Shown here piece after piece: positions 1 to 5,835 of a stretch of 8,798 bases of DNA (the stretch's first letter is position 1; every line of letters begins with the position of its first letter). Under the pieces are notes generated by a model, which was given only the letters and a program-made list of their open reading frames with translations, searched no databases and was not told where the DNA came from. Source of the stretch: Emcibacteraceae bacterium (lineage in GTDB: Bacteria; Pseudomonadota; Alphaproteobacteria; Sphingomonadales; Emcibacteraceae); contig JAESUD010000003.1 of assembly GCA_016763335.1 (NCBI GenBank), forward strand, positions 1 through 8,798, written 5' to 3'. The translations under genes were made by a program, and so were the position numbers.

Positions 1-1411
1 CGGCGGCGCAATGGATGCGTCAAACTTGCTCAAGCCTGCACTTGCCAAGGGTGATCTTCGCTGTATTGGCTCAACAACATATAAAGAATTTAGATCATAT
101 ATTGAAAAAGACCGCGCACTGCTTCGCCGGTTCCAAAAAATTGATGTGGTTGAGCCAACGGCACATGAAACAATAGAAATTTTAAAAGGCATTAAAAAAT
201 ATTATGAAGAACATCATAATGTAAAATATAGCGATGAAGTTATTGAGGCGGCGGTTGATTTATCAGTGCGCCATATTAATGACCGTAAATTACCGGATAA
301 GGCGATTGATGTAATTGATGAGGTTGGTGCCTCACAAATGCTGCTTCCAGAAGCAAAGCGTAAGAAAAACATTACCGTTGCCGATGTGGAAAATGTGATA
401 TCAAAAATGGCCCGCATCCCGCCAAAAAGTGTTTCCAAGGATGATATGTCTGTGCTTAAGACACTTCCAAAGGACCTTAAGCGTGTTGTATTTGGTCAGG
501 ATAAAGCGATTGAAGTACTGTCTGACGCTATTAAGCTTTCACGTGCTGGTCTGCGCGAAGAGGACAAGCCGATTGGTTGTTATCTTTTTAGTGGGCCAAC
601 TGGTGTTGGTAAAACAGAAGTGGCAAAGCAGCTTGCAAGTTTGCTTGGTGTTGAGATAGAGCGGTTTGATATGTCTGAATATATGGAACGTCATACGGTT
701 TCTCGCCTTATTGGTGCGCCTCCGGGGTATGTTGGCTATGATCAGGGCGGTTTGCTCACGGATGCCATTGATAAAACCCCGCATTGTGTATTGCTGCTTG
801 ATGAAATTGAAAAAGCCCATCAGGATATTTATAATATTTTATTGCAGGTGATGGACCACGGTACGCTTACTGATAGTAACGGTAAGAAAATCGATTTCCG
901 CAATGTTATATTGATAATGACCACAAATGCTGGTGCCATGGAACTTAGCAAAGAAGCAATTGGCTTTGGTGTTTCTGATCAGGGCGGCGCAGATGAAGAA
1001 GCCATTAAAAAGCTGTTCACGCCAGAGTTTAGAAACAGGCTGGATGCTATAGTGCCATTTTCATCATTGCCCACGGATGTCATTGGGCAGGTTGTAGAGA
1101 AATTTATTCTAGAGCTTGAAATGCAATTAGAAGAACGCGACGTTCATATTCAGCTTACCGCTGCGGCAAAAGAATTTATTGTCAATAAGGGTTATGACAA
1201 ACATTTTGGCGCGCGTCCTTTAAAACGTGTAATCCAACAGGAAATTAAAAAACCGCTCGCCGATGAGTTACTTTTTGGTCGTCTTGTTGAAGGCGGGGAA
1301 GTTAAAATTGATTGTAAAGATAAGAAACTCATAATCGATATTGAACCGGGTAAAGTGGTCGTAAAACCTAAATCTAAAGGTAAAAAGAAAGAAAAAGAAC
1401 CGGCAAAGTAA
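1..1411 (+). CDS. clpA: ATP-dependent Clp protease ATP-binding subunit ClpA (5' end off window)
   Basis: This is the C-terminal part of ClpA, the hexameric AAA+ unfoldase that feeds substrates, including ClpS-delivered N-degron proteins, to ClpP in the cytoplasm. The reading frame is open to the left edge (first full codon at base 2), so the ATG at base 11 is an internal methionine. About 469 residues are present against roughly 750-780 for the family, so the N domain and the D1 Walker A are missing. Visible, counted from that methionine: the end of D1 with the GSTTYKEFR and RALLRRFQKI segments (about 20-43); D2 Walker A GPTGVGKT (195-202); Walker B LLLDEIEKAH (261-270); sensor-1 region TTNAG (304-308); an IGF tripeptide (317-319) where E. 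coli ClpA has the ClpP-docking IGL loop; the RNRLD segment (341-345); and the sensor-2 segment GARPLKR. The C-terminus is a lysine-rich low-complexity tail. The gene is intact to its TAA stop. No convincing terminator follows. Confidence 0.97.
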   Translation, partial: GGAMDASNLLKPALAKGDLRCIGSTTYKEFRSYIEKDRALLRRFQKIDVVEPTAHETIEILKGIKKYYEEHHNVKYSDEVIEAAVDLSVRHINDRKLPDKAIDVIDEVGASQMLLPEAKRKKNITVADVENVISKMARIPPKSVSKDDMSVLKTLPKDLKRVVFGQDKAIEVLSDAIKLSRAGLREEDKPIGCYLFSGPTGVGKTEVAKQLASLLGVEIERFDMSEYMERHTVSRLIGAPPGYVGYDQGGLLTDAIDKTPHCVLLLDEIEKAHQDIYNILLQVMDHGTLTDSNGKKIDFRNVILIMTTNAGAMELSKEAIGFGVSDQGGADEEAIKKLFTPEFRNRLDAIVPFSSLPTDVIGQVVEKFILELEMQLEERDVHIQLTAAAKEFIVNKGYDKHFGARPLKRVIQQEIKKPLADELLFGRLVEGGEVKIDCKDKKLIIDIEPGKVVVKPKSKGKKKEKEPAK

Positions 1412-1423
1412 CAAAAATTTGAT

Positions 1424-1452
1424 ATGACATTCAGCACCGCTTCATCCATAAT
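1424..1452 (+). promoter_or_regulatory. Sigma-70-type promoter for the first small secreted protein gene
   Basis: A -35 element ATGACA (1424-1429) is followed by a 17-base spacer and a -10 element CATAAT (1447-1452). Each matches the consensus at five of six positions. Transcription would start near 1459 and give a leader of about 35 bases before the ATG at 1494. The site lies just after the clpA stop, so the small gene need not depend on clpA transcription. Read by eye; not scored with a matrix. Confidence 0.5.
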
Positions 1453-1493
1453 GATTTTCATGGGGATATAAATGTAAAATTTATAGGTGCGAA

Positions 1494-1889
1494 ATGTTTA
1501 AAGTTATTTTATTTATTGCGAGCATCTTTGTCATAGCAACCGTGTCTGTATTTGCCGATACTCAATCGGAGAGGTTTGCCAAGGAAATGGCAAAATACAA
1601 GCAAACAAATGTGTTTGAAAATTGTGTTCAACATAACAGAATTAAACGAACCAACGTGCTTGATGATAACCATATCTTGTTTGAAATGAGAAATAATAAA
1701 TACTTTCTCAATACCCTAGATCATAAATGTTCAAGGCTCGGGTTTGAAAGAAGCATTGCCTATACCGTTCGTACGAGCAAATTATGTAGTTATGATATTG
1801 TTTCGGTCTTCGATCCGATTGGTATGGGGCCGGGATGTTTTTTAGGAAAATTTGAAGTTTTAGAGAAATTGCCACGGGGTAGGGATTGA
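1494..1889 (+). CDS. Small secreted four-cysteine protein, DUF6491-like (copy 1)
   Basis: A 131-residue protein of unknown function. Residues 1-21 form a signal peptide (hydrophobic stretch VILFIASIFVIATVSVF, likely cleavage after ...VFA), so the mature protein of about 110 residues should be periplasmic. The mature part has four cysteines (C44, C79, C98, C115), which could form two disulfides. The motif order Cys, T-x-V-L-D-D, ILFEM, KY-LN, Cys, then LC-x-x-D-I resembles the DUF6491 family as I remember it; this was not confirmed by a search. A modest ribosome binding site, AGGTG (1485-1489), precedes the ATG by four bases. The next gene is a paralogue: about half of the aligned mature residues are identical and all four cysteines line up. 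This copy has a few extra residues (DPIGMGPG) before the last cysteine and a basic tail. No enzymatic motif is visible. Confidence 0.85.
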   Translation: MFKVILFIASIFVIATVSVFADTQSERFAKEMAKYKQTNVFENCVQHNRIKRTNVLDDNHILFEMRNNKYFLNTLDHKCSRLGFERSIAYTVRTSKLCSYDIVSVFDPIGMGPGCFLGKFEVLEKLPRGRD

Positions 1890-1891
1890 AT

Positions 1892-1913
1892 TCAATCGCT
1901 AGTTGATTTTTTT
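1892..1913 (+). terminator. Weak candidate rho-independent terminator after copy 1
   Basis: Just after the stop codon, TCAAT (1892-1896) can pair with GTTGA (1902-1906) around a five-base loop, and a run of seven T follows directly (1907-1913). The stem is short and AT-rich, with one wobble pair, so termination would be leaky at best. A perfect palindrome, GATTGAATTCAATC (1884-1897), overlaps the stop codon and competes with this fold. Confidence 0.25.
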
Positions 1914-2015
1914 ATAAATAAATTTTAATTGATGCAGCGTGTATTAACGATAGTAAAATAAAGATTGATATGTTGTTTACGGTATTGATCATAATTAAAT
2001 TGAAAGGAACAGACT

Positions 2016-2387
2016 ATGAATAAGTTGTTATTATCAGTTGTGATTTGTTGCACTTGGGGGGCCGCGGGCGCTATGGCTTTTGAATCCGTGGAAGAACGTG
2101 CTGCCAAAGAAATGGCAAAATATACTCAAACCGGTGAGTTTGAGAAATGTGTCTCGTATAATATGATTGAAAAAACCGTCATCCTTGATGATTCAAATAT
2201 TCTCTTTGAGTTAAAAAATGACAAATATATGCTCAATACTATGAAAAGCGAATGCAAAAAATTAGCTTTTGAAAAGCAATTTTCTTATACGGTTAGTAAT
2301 AATAAAGTTTGTGGCAAAGATATCATCTCTACTCGACGCGGAGTATGTAGCCTGAGTAGCTTTCAAATATTAGATAAAAAATTATAA
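2016..2387 (+). CDS. Small secreted four-cysteine protein, DUF6491-like (copy 2)
   Basis: A 123-residue protein of unknown function, paralogous to the gene just upstream. A signal peptide spans about residues 1-21 (hydrophobic core LLLSVVICCTWGAAGA, cleavage likely after ...AMA). The mature part keeps cysteines at 45, 80, 99 and 111, matching those of copy 1. Shared blocks include KEMAKY, VxLDD or VLDD, ILFE, KYxLNT, YTV and the Cys-x-x-DI element. The short insert before the last cysteine in copy 1 is absent here. The start is well supported by a strong ribosome binding site, AAAGGA (2003-2008), seven bases from the ATG. The gene stops one base short of the convergent acyltransferase stop, leaving no room for a normal terminator. 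Assignment to DUF6491 rests on motif recall only. Confidence 0.85.
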   Translation: MNKLLLSVVICCTWGAAGAMAFESVEERAAKEMAKYTQTGEFEKCVSYNMIEKTVILDDSNILFELKNDKYMLNTMKSECKKLAFEKQFSYTVSNNKVCGKDIISTRRGVCSLSSFQILDKKL

Positions 2388-2388
2388 T

Positions 2389-3525
2389 CTAAGGTTTAAT
2401 AATCTGTTTTTTAAACGGTGCAAGGCCTTTTAAATATTCAATATCTCGTCCAACGGCTTTACGTTCCTGGACGAGATATTTTTTTATTGCATCTTTAAAA
2501 TATGGGTCATTAATCCAGTGCATGCTATTTGTCTGGATGGGAACATAACCGCGGGCTATTTTATGGTCGCCTTGTGCACCTGCCTCAACTTTAGTGAGGC
2601 CTTCATTTATGGCAAATTCTATTGCTTGATAATAACATAATTCAAAATGAAGGTATTTATGATATTCAGTTGCCCCCCAGTAACGGCCATATAGGGTATC
2701 GCCGCCGATTAAATTCAGAGCTCCGGCAATATAACTTCCGTTACGTTTGGCCATAATCAATAGTAAGTTTTCAGGAATGTTTTCACTTAGAAGCGAGAAA
2801 AACTCTCTATTTAAATAGGGTCTTCCCCATTTTTTGTTTGCTGTGTTTAGGTAAAATTCATAATAATGATCCCAATGATGTTCCTTGATATCATGGGCAT
2901 GAATTTTTATAATTTCTAAATCATTTTGTACGGCACCCCGGCGTTCTTTTAATATGTTTTTCCTTTTTCGTGAGGATAAGGCCTCTAAAAACTCATTAAA
3001 CGATCGGTAGTTATCATTTACCCAATGAAACTGCTGGTCTTGACGTTGCAACAGTCCTTGAGATTTCATGATATCAATTTCATTATTCACAACAAAGGTA
3101 AAATGAAGTGAGGAAATACCATTTTTTTCGCCGTGACTAATTGCTGTTTCAAGTAGTTTGTTTTTAACTTCTTGGTCATCAGATAAAAGTCTTGACCCGG
3201 TAACGGGACTAAAAGGTATTGATGATTGTAGTTTTGGATAATACCGCCCGCCAGCCTGTTCATATGCATTAACCCAGCCATGATCAAATACATATTCACC
3301 TTGTGAGTGGTTTTTTAAATAAAGCGGCATAACGCCAACAACTTCATCATTATCATTTTTAATGATGATATGTTGTGCTAACCATCCGGTCTCTGCTGTT
3401 GCGCAGCCGCTTGTTTCAAGGGCGCTTAAAAAACCATGAGAACAGAATGGGTTTAAATCTCCGGCGCAATTGTTCCAATCTTTTTTTGAAATTTCATTGA
3501 TGTGGCTGATAATGTGACTATGCAT
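2389..3525 (-). CDS. FemAB-like / GNAT-fold N-acyltransferase (COG3146, PF04339 type)
   Basis: A 378-residue cytoplasmic protein of the FemAB-like family (formerly DUF482), often labelled 'peptidoglycan biosynthesis/recognition protein'. The family has a GNAT-type fold, but its substrate is not established. Recognisable blocks are the N-terminal DWNNCAGDLNPFCSHGFL segment, HFTF, the basic FLEALSSRKRKNILKERR motif, the KKWGRPYLNREFF block, LYGRYWG, HFELCYYQ and EAGAQGDHKIARGY; together they identify the family well. I chose the ATG at 3525. A TTG at 3543 would add six residues, but it would overlap the upstream GDPD gene by 11 bases and has no ribosome binding site. From 3525 the gap to the GDPD stop is only seven bases, also without a clear binding site, which suggests translation by re-initiation. 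It is the last gene of the RidA-GDPD-acyltransferase set and ends tail to tail with a small secreted-protein gene. Confidence 0.92.
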   Translation of the reverse strand: MHSHIISHINEISKKDWNNCAGDLNPFCSHGFLSALETSGCATAETGWLAQHIIIKNDNDEVVGVMPLYLKNHSQGEYVFDHGWVNAYEQAGGRYYPKLQSSIPFSPVTGSRLLSDDQEVKNKLLETAISHGEKNGISSLHFTFVVNNEIDIMKSQGLLQRQDQQFHWVNDNYRSFNEFLEALSSRKRKNILKERRGAVQNDLEIIKIHAHDIKEHHWDHYYEFYLNTANKKWGRPYLNREFFSLLSENIPENLLLIMAKRNGSYIAGALNLIGGDTLYGRYWGATEYHKYLHFELCYYQAIEFAINEGLTKVEAGAQGDHKIARGYVPIQTNSMHWINDPYFKDAIKKYLVQERKAVGRDIEYLKGLAPFKKQIIKP

Positions 3526-3532
3526 ATGTTGG

Positions 3533-4252
3533 TTATAATTCAAAAATGATGTTGTCTGTATTTATTTTGGCTTTTTGTCGGTCAGCTTCTGAACGAACGG
3601 TCCAAGTTAGAACGGTGATATTATTTTGCTGACAATATTGGGTCGCTTTATTTGGCAGTGCGCGTATATCATAGGCAATGAAATCCACTTCTAGGTCCCG
3701 GATGGTTTTGATTTGTTGTTGAATATCAAAATAATCGTCGGGCATGCTTTTATCATTTATAGGCGTGGCGACTAATCCGCGAGTGATATCAGGATGGTTA
3801 AGCTTGAAATAACTTATAATGTCCGGATAAAATGACATTATCGCAATAGGGCCATTATAGTCGCTTATATCTTGAAAAACGCTCTTTGCAATTTTATTAT
3901 ACTCACCTTGATCCCCTTTAATTTCAATCAGTATAGGGGTTTTTCCAGCCGTTTGATTAAGGGCGATTTTTAAGGTGGGGATAGTGTCATTCGAGTCGGT
4001 GAAATTGATTTTTTCTAGCTGTTCGGCGGTTAAGTTTAAAATACTTTCATCGCGTCCGGTTAGGCGTTTCAAATTTTGATCATGAATAACGATGGCTTTA
4101 TCGTCGCCACTAAGAAGGATGTCGAGTTCAAAACCGAACCCGGCATCCTTGGCTGCATTAAAGGCTGACAGGCTATTTTCAGATAACCCGGTTTGGGGGC
4201 CGTGAAGCCCGCGATGGGCAAATGAAGTTGTCGCCAGCCGGTCAGTGTTCAT
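3533..4252 (-). CDS. Glycerophosphodiester phosphodiesterase family protein
   Basis: A 239-residue GDPD-family TIM-barrel protein. Family members hydrolyse glycerophosphodiesters to glycerol-3-phosphate and an alcohol in a Ca2+- or Mg2+-dependent reaction. The active-site set is intact: HRG (H13, R14), EN (E25, N26), ELD (E42, D44), the catalytic HD (H57, D58), IEIK (E110, K112) and the C-terminal WTV strand. No signal peptide is present, so it should act in the cytoplasm, as UgpQ does and unlike periplasmic GlpQ. Its ATG overlaps the stop of the RidA-family gene as ATGA (4249-4252). There is no ribosome binding site of its own, so translation is probably coupled. The acyltransferase gene follows almost directly. 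The true substrate is open, since the fold also covers other phosphodiesters. Confidence 0.95.
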   Translation of the reverse strand: MNTDRLATTSFAHRGLHGPQTGLSENSLSAFNAAKDAGFGFELDILLSGDDKAIVIHDQNLKRLTGRDESILNLTAEQLEKINFTDSNDTIPTLKIALNQTAGKTPILIEIKGDQGEYNKIAKSVFQDISDYNGPIAIMSFYPDIISYFKLNHPDITRGLVATPINDKSMPDDYFDIQQQIKTIRDLEVDFIAYDIRALPNKATQYCQQNNITVLTWTVRSEADRQKAKINTDNIIFEL

Positions 4253-4719
4253 GAAATTTCGATAAGTGCGTCGATTTCAACTGGTACATTAAGCGGGAGT
4301 GCATTTGTGCCAACAGCAGAACGGGAATGTTTTCCCTTATCACCAAAAACTTCAACCATTAAGTCGGATGCACCATTTACGATTGCCGGTTGGCCGGGGA
4401 AACTATCTGTGCAGTTAACAAACGCCCCAAGTTTGATAATGCGTGTAACCCGGCCAAGGTCACCATCAAGCGCATCATTAATTTGTGAAATAATATTTAT
4501 CGCGCAAAGTCGAGCAGCTTTATTAGCATCCTCAGCTGATACTTCCTGACCAACTTTTCCGAGATAAGGCAGCTTACCATCATTATCAAGCGGTAGCTGA
4601 CCAGATACAGACAGTATATTTCCTGTTCGTACATAAGTTACATAGTTGGCTACAGGGGCCACAGGTGTTGGTAATGTTATCCCCAGATTTTTCAGGTTCT
4701 CTTTTGGTGAACTACTCAT
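4249..4719 (-). CDS. RidA family protein (YjgF/YER057c/UK114, COG0251)
   Basis: A 156-residue RidA-superfamily protein, somewhat longer than the roughly 128-residue archetype because of an N-terminal extension (the LKNLGITLPTPVAPVANYV type). Archetypal RidA is a homotrimer that hydrolyses reactive enamine/imine intermediates from PLP enzymes such as threonine dehydratase. Here the conserved arginine is R133 (HSRSAVGTNALPLNVPVEID), equivalent to E. coli R105, and E148 lines up with E120. The cysteine next to that arginine in E. coli (C107) is alanine here. The segments GQLPL, VNCTDSFPGQPAIVNGASDL and PVEIDALIEI are typical of the longer YjgF subgroup, whose substrates are less certain, so deaminase activity is plausible rather than shown. 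The ribosome binding site GGAGAG (4723-4728) sits in the 3' arm of a hairpin. This gene leads the RidA-GDPD-acyltransferase set, 74 bases downstream of the diguanylate cyclase gene on the same strand. Confidence 0.95.
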   Translation of the reverse strand: MSSSPKENLKNLGITLPTPVAPVANYVTYVRTGNILSVSGQLPLDNDGKLPYLGKVGQEVSAEDANKAARLCAINIISQINDALDGDLGRVTRIIKLGAFVNCTDSFPGQPAIVNGASDLMVEVFGDKGKHSRSAVGTNALPLNVPVEIDALIEIS

Positions 4720-4722
4720 AAT

Positions 4723-4756
4723 CTCTCCGTCAATTTAATGTTGTTATTGACGAGAG
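4723..4756 (-). promoter_or_regulatory. Leader hairpin covering the ribosome binding site of the RidA gene
   Basis: In the - strand transcript, CTCTCGTCAAT (from 4756 down to 4746) can pair with ATTGACGGAGAG (from 4734 down to 4723). This gives 11 base pairs with one bulged base and an 11-base loop. The Shine-Dalgarno GGAGAG lies wholly in the 3' arm, three bases from the ATG at 4719. If it forms, it would limit initiation of the RidA gene and, through coupling, of the two genes behind it. The pairing is seen directly; a regulatory role is inference. Confidence 0.5.
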
Positions 4757-4793
4757 GTTACGCTTTTTTCTAACATAATAAAAGAAGATTGAT

Positions 4794-5504
4794 TTAGCTT
4801 AGATGATATTTATTACGGGTTTTCTTTCGGTCACGTTTATTTTGATACATTGCCTGGTCCGCTGTTTCAAAAACTTCTTGCAAGAGGCTGTTTTTATCGA
4901 TTACTGCAAAACCCAAACTGGCTGATGTGTGTAATTCATTGCCATCATGATTTACGGTTATCTTACGTAGATTATGGCGAATAAACCTTGCGCGTTCTTT
5001 GCCTTTTTCAATGTCACACTTTGTTAGTAGAATACCAAATTCATCACCGGAAAGGCGGGCAGCGTCATCGGTCTGACGAATGGATGTATTTAGAATTGTT
5101 CCTACTTGGCGTAACATTTTATCGCCTGCGTTATGGCCATATGTATCATTAACTGCTTTAAAACCGTCTAAATCAATATATGCAAAAAGGCTGGTTTCAT
5201 TATATCTTTTAGCCCGGGCAATGGCATTGGCGATCTCATGTTCAAAGCCGTGGCGATTTAATAGGCCTGTTAAAATGTCCGTTGCGGCAAGGGATTCTAA
5301 ATCTGAAATATATTCCTTTTGTTCAGCAATAGTTTGTTCGGCTGCTGCTGCATAGTCAAGTATTTCTGATAAAGTTTTCCAATTTTTAAGCGTAAGGCCA
5401 TCAGCTGATTGATGAAATTTTTTGATCAATTCAGAGGCTGCTTCATTAATTTTAAAATTGGAATTTTCAAGATAAGGTGTTTGGTTATAAGGTAATATAT
5501 TCAT
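4794..5504 (-). CDS. Diguanylate cyclase, soluble GGDEF protein (SGDEF variant)
   Basis: A 236-residue protein predicted to make cyclic di-GMP from two GTP in the cytoplasm. Residues 1-45 have no domain I recognise, 45-72 look like a coiled coil or signalling helix (AAAAEQTIAEQKEYISDLE), and 75-225 form the GGDEF domain. Visible features are the DxLTGLLNRHGF start (76-87), metal-binding D111 in DLDGFKAVND, the GHNAGD loop, the signature SGDEF (152-156), and the YQNKRDRK end. SGDEF in place of GGDEF occurs in active enzymes, so activity is likely. An inhibitory I-site RxxD (R143-D146) lies exactly five residues before the signature, pointing to product feedback. There are no membrane segments, and the short N-terminus gives no obvious sensor. 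The start has a good ribosome binding site (AAAGGGA, 5511-5517). A sigma-54 promoter lies just upstream. The stop is 74 bases before the RidA gene, so read-through into that set is possible. Confidence 0.96.
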   Translation of the reverse strand: MNILPYNQTPYLENSNFKINEAASELIKKFHQSADGLTLKNWKTLSEILDYAAAAEQTIAEQKEYISDLESLAATDILTGLLNRHGFEHEIANAIARAKRYNETSLFAYIDLDGFKAVNDTYGHNAGDKMLRQVGTILNTSIRQTDDAARLSGDEFGILLTKCDIEKGKERARFIRHNLRKITVNHDGNELHTSASLGFAVIDKNSLLQEVFETADQAMYQNKRDRKKTRNKYHLS

Positions 5505-5541
5505 TGAACGTCCCTTTATTTAATAAACTGATACTGTACGA

Positions 5542-5557
5542 TGCAAAAGCTGTGCCA
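5542..5557 (-). promoter_or_regulatory. Sigma-54 (RpoN) -24/-12 promoter of the diguanylate cyclase gene
   Basis: Read on the - strand from 5557 down, TGGCAC-A-GCTT-TTGCA matches the RpoN consensus TGGCAC-R-N4-TTGCW at every fixed position, with the preceding base C fitting the Y. The invariant GG and GC dinucleotides have the required spacing. Transcription would start near 5531 and leave a leader of about 27 bases that contains the ribosome binding site. Such promoters need an NtrC-type enhancer-binding protein. The match and its placement are seen directly; use in vivo is inference. Confidence 0.78.
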
Positions 5558-5562
5558 GATGT

Positions 5563-5611
5563 TAAGTGATTGAAACGTAATGATTTATTTGTAAAATCGA
5601 TAAGTGACTGA
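5563..5611. repeat. Direct repeat TAAGTGA(T/C)TGA, two copies 38 bases apart
   Basis: The 11-base units at 5563-5573 and 5601-5611 are identical at 10 of 11 positions and lie just upstream of the sigma-54 promoter, roughly at -32 to -80 relative to the inferred start near 5531. They could be regulator half-sites. With only two copies in an AT-rich region, chance is not excluded. Confidence 0.4.
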
Positions 5612-5649
5612 CATTAGAGGAAAAACTTGCCTTGTTACTGTAGGTAAAA

Positions 5650-5667
5650 TAACCTCGAACGTGGTTA
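5650..5667. promoter_or_regulatory. Imperfect dyad, candidate enhancer-binding-protein site
   Basis: The 18-base element TAACCTCGAACGTGGTTA pairs symmetrically at 14 of 18 positions (outer TAACC/GGTTA, inner CG/CG). Its centre is about 127 bases upstream of the inferred sigma-54 transcription start, within the usual range for upstream activator sites. The symmetry is seen directly; the role is inferred only from the distance. I cannot name the regulator. Confidence 0.35.
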
Positions 5668-5835
5668 ATAAATGATTAATAATGATATTCATTTAGCCTC
5701 TATAACAAGAGGGGGAGTAGCAAGATGGTGTAAATTGGAAGAATAATAATGTTTATCAATGAAATATTTACTGTTTAATGTTTACATAGCGGTGAATTTA
5801 TTCTAACTCTATCTAAAATTAGAAAATTATATTTT

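Larger units (their letters stand above)
5505..5835. other. Divergent intergenic region with regulatory elements
   Basis: These 331 bases separate the diguanylate cyclase gene (-) from the desaturase-like gene (+). On the left are the cyclase ribosome binding site and its sigma-54 promoter. Beyond these come a direct repeat TAAGTGA(T/C)TGA (5563-5573 and 5601-5611), an imperfect dyad centred near 5658, a small dyad AATGA-TAT-TCATT (5681-5693) and a short inverted repeat CCTCT/AGAGG (5697-5712). On the right, TGTTTA occurs at 5750, 5772 and 5779. I found no good sigma-70 promoter for the desaturase-like gene, no credible small ORF and no RNA gene. Confidence 0.6.

Noticed and set aside
539..820. 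93-codon antisense frame inside clpA
   Set aside because: It lies opposite the conserved D2 Walker region of ClpA. Its peptide has no family features and is best explained as a shadow frame.
1884..1897. Perfect palindrome GATTGAATTCAATC at the end of the first secreted-protein gene, as an operator
   Set aside because: It overlaps the stop codon and has no promoter beside it. An EcoRI-like core in AT-rich sequence makes chance likely, so it is only noted in the terminator entry.
1929..1959. Promoter for the second secreted-protein gene (TTGATG ... TAAAAT)
   Set aside because: The spacer would be 19 bases and the alternatives in this AT-rich gap are no better, so no promoter is called. Transcription could also come from the upstream promoter.
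3526..3543. TTG start that adds six residues to the FemAB-like acyltransferase
   Set aside because: It has no Shine-Dalgarno, overlaps the GDPD stop by 11 bases, and the extra residues are not typical of the family. The ATG at 3525 is preferred, though not proven.
4723..4770. Hairpin followed by a T-run on the + strand, as a possible terminator
   Set aside because: No + strand gene ends upstream of it, and the T-run starts several bases after the stem. In the - strand sense the stem precedes a start codon and contains its ribosome binding site, which fits a leader structure better.
5681..5712. Small dyads AATGA-TAT-TCATT and CCTCT/AGAGG as sRNA or terminator hairpins
   Set aside because: The stems are only five base pairs, there is no following T-run, and no transcript boundary would need them.
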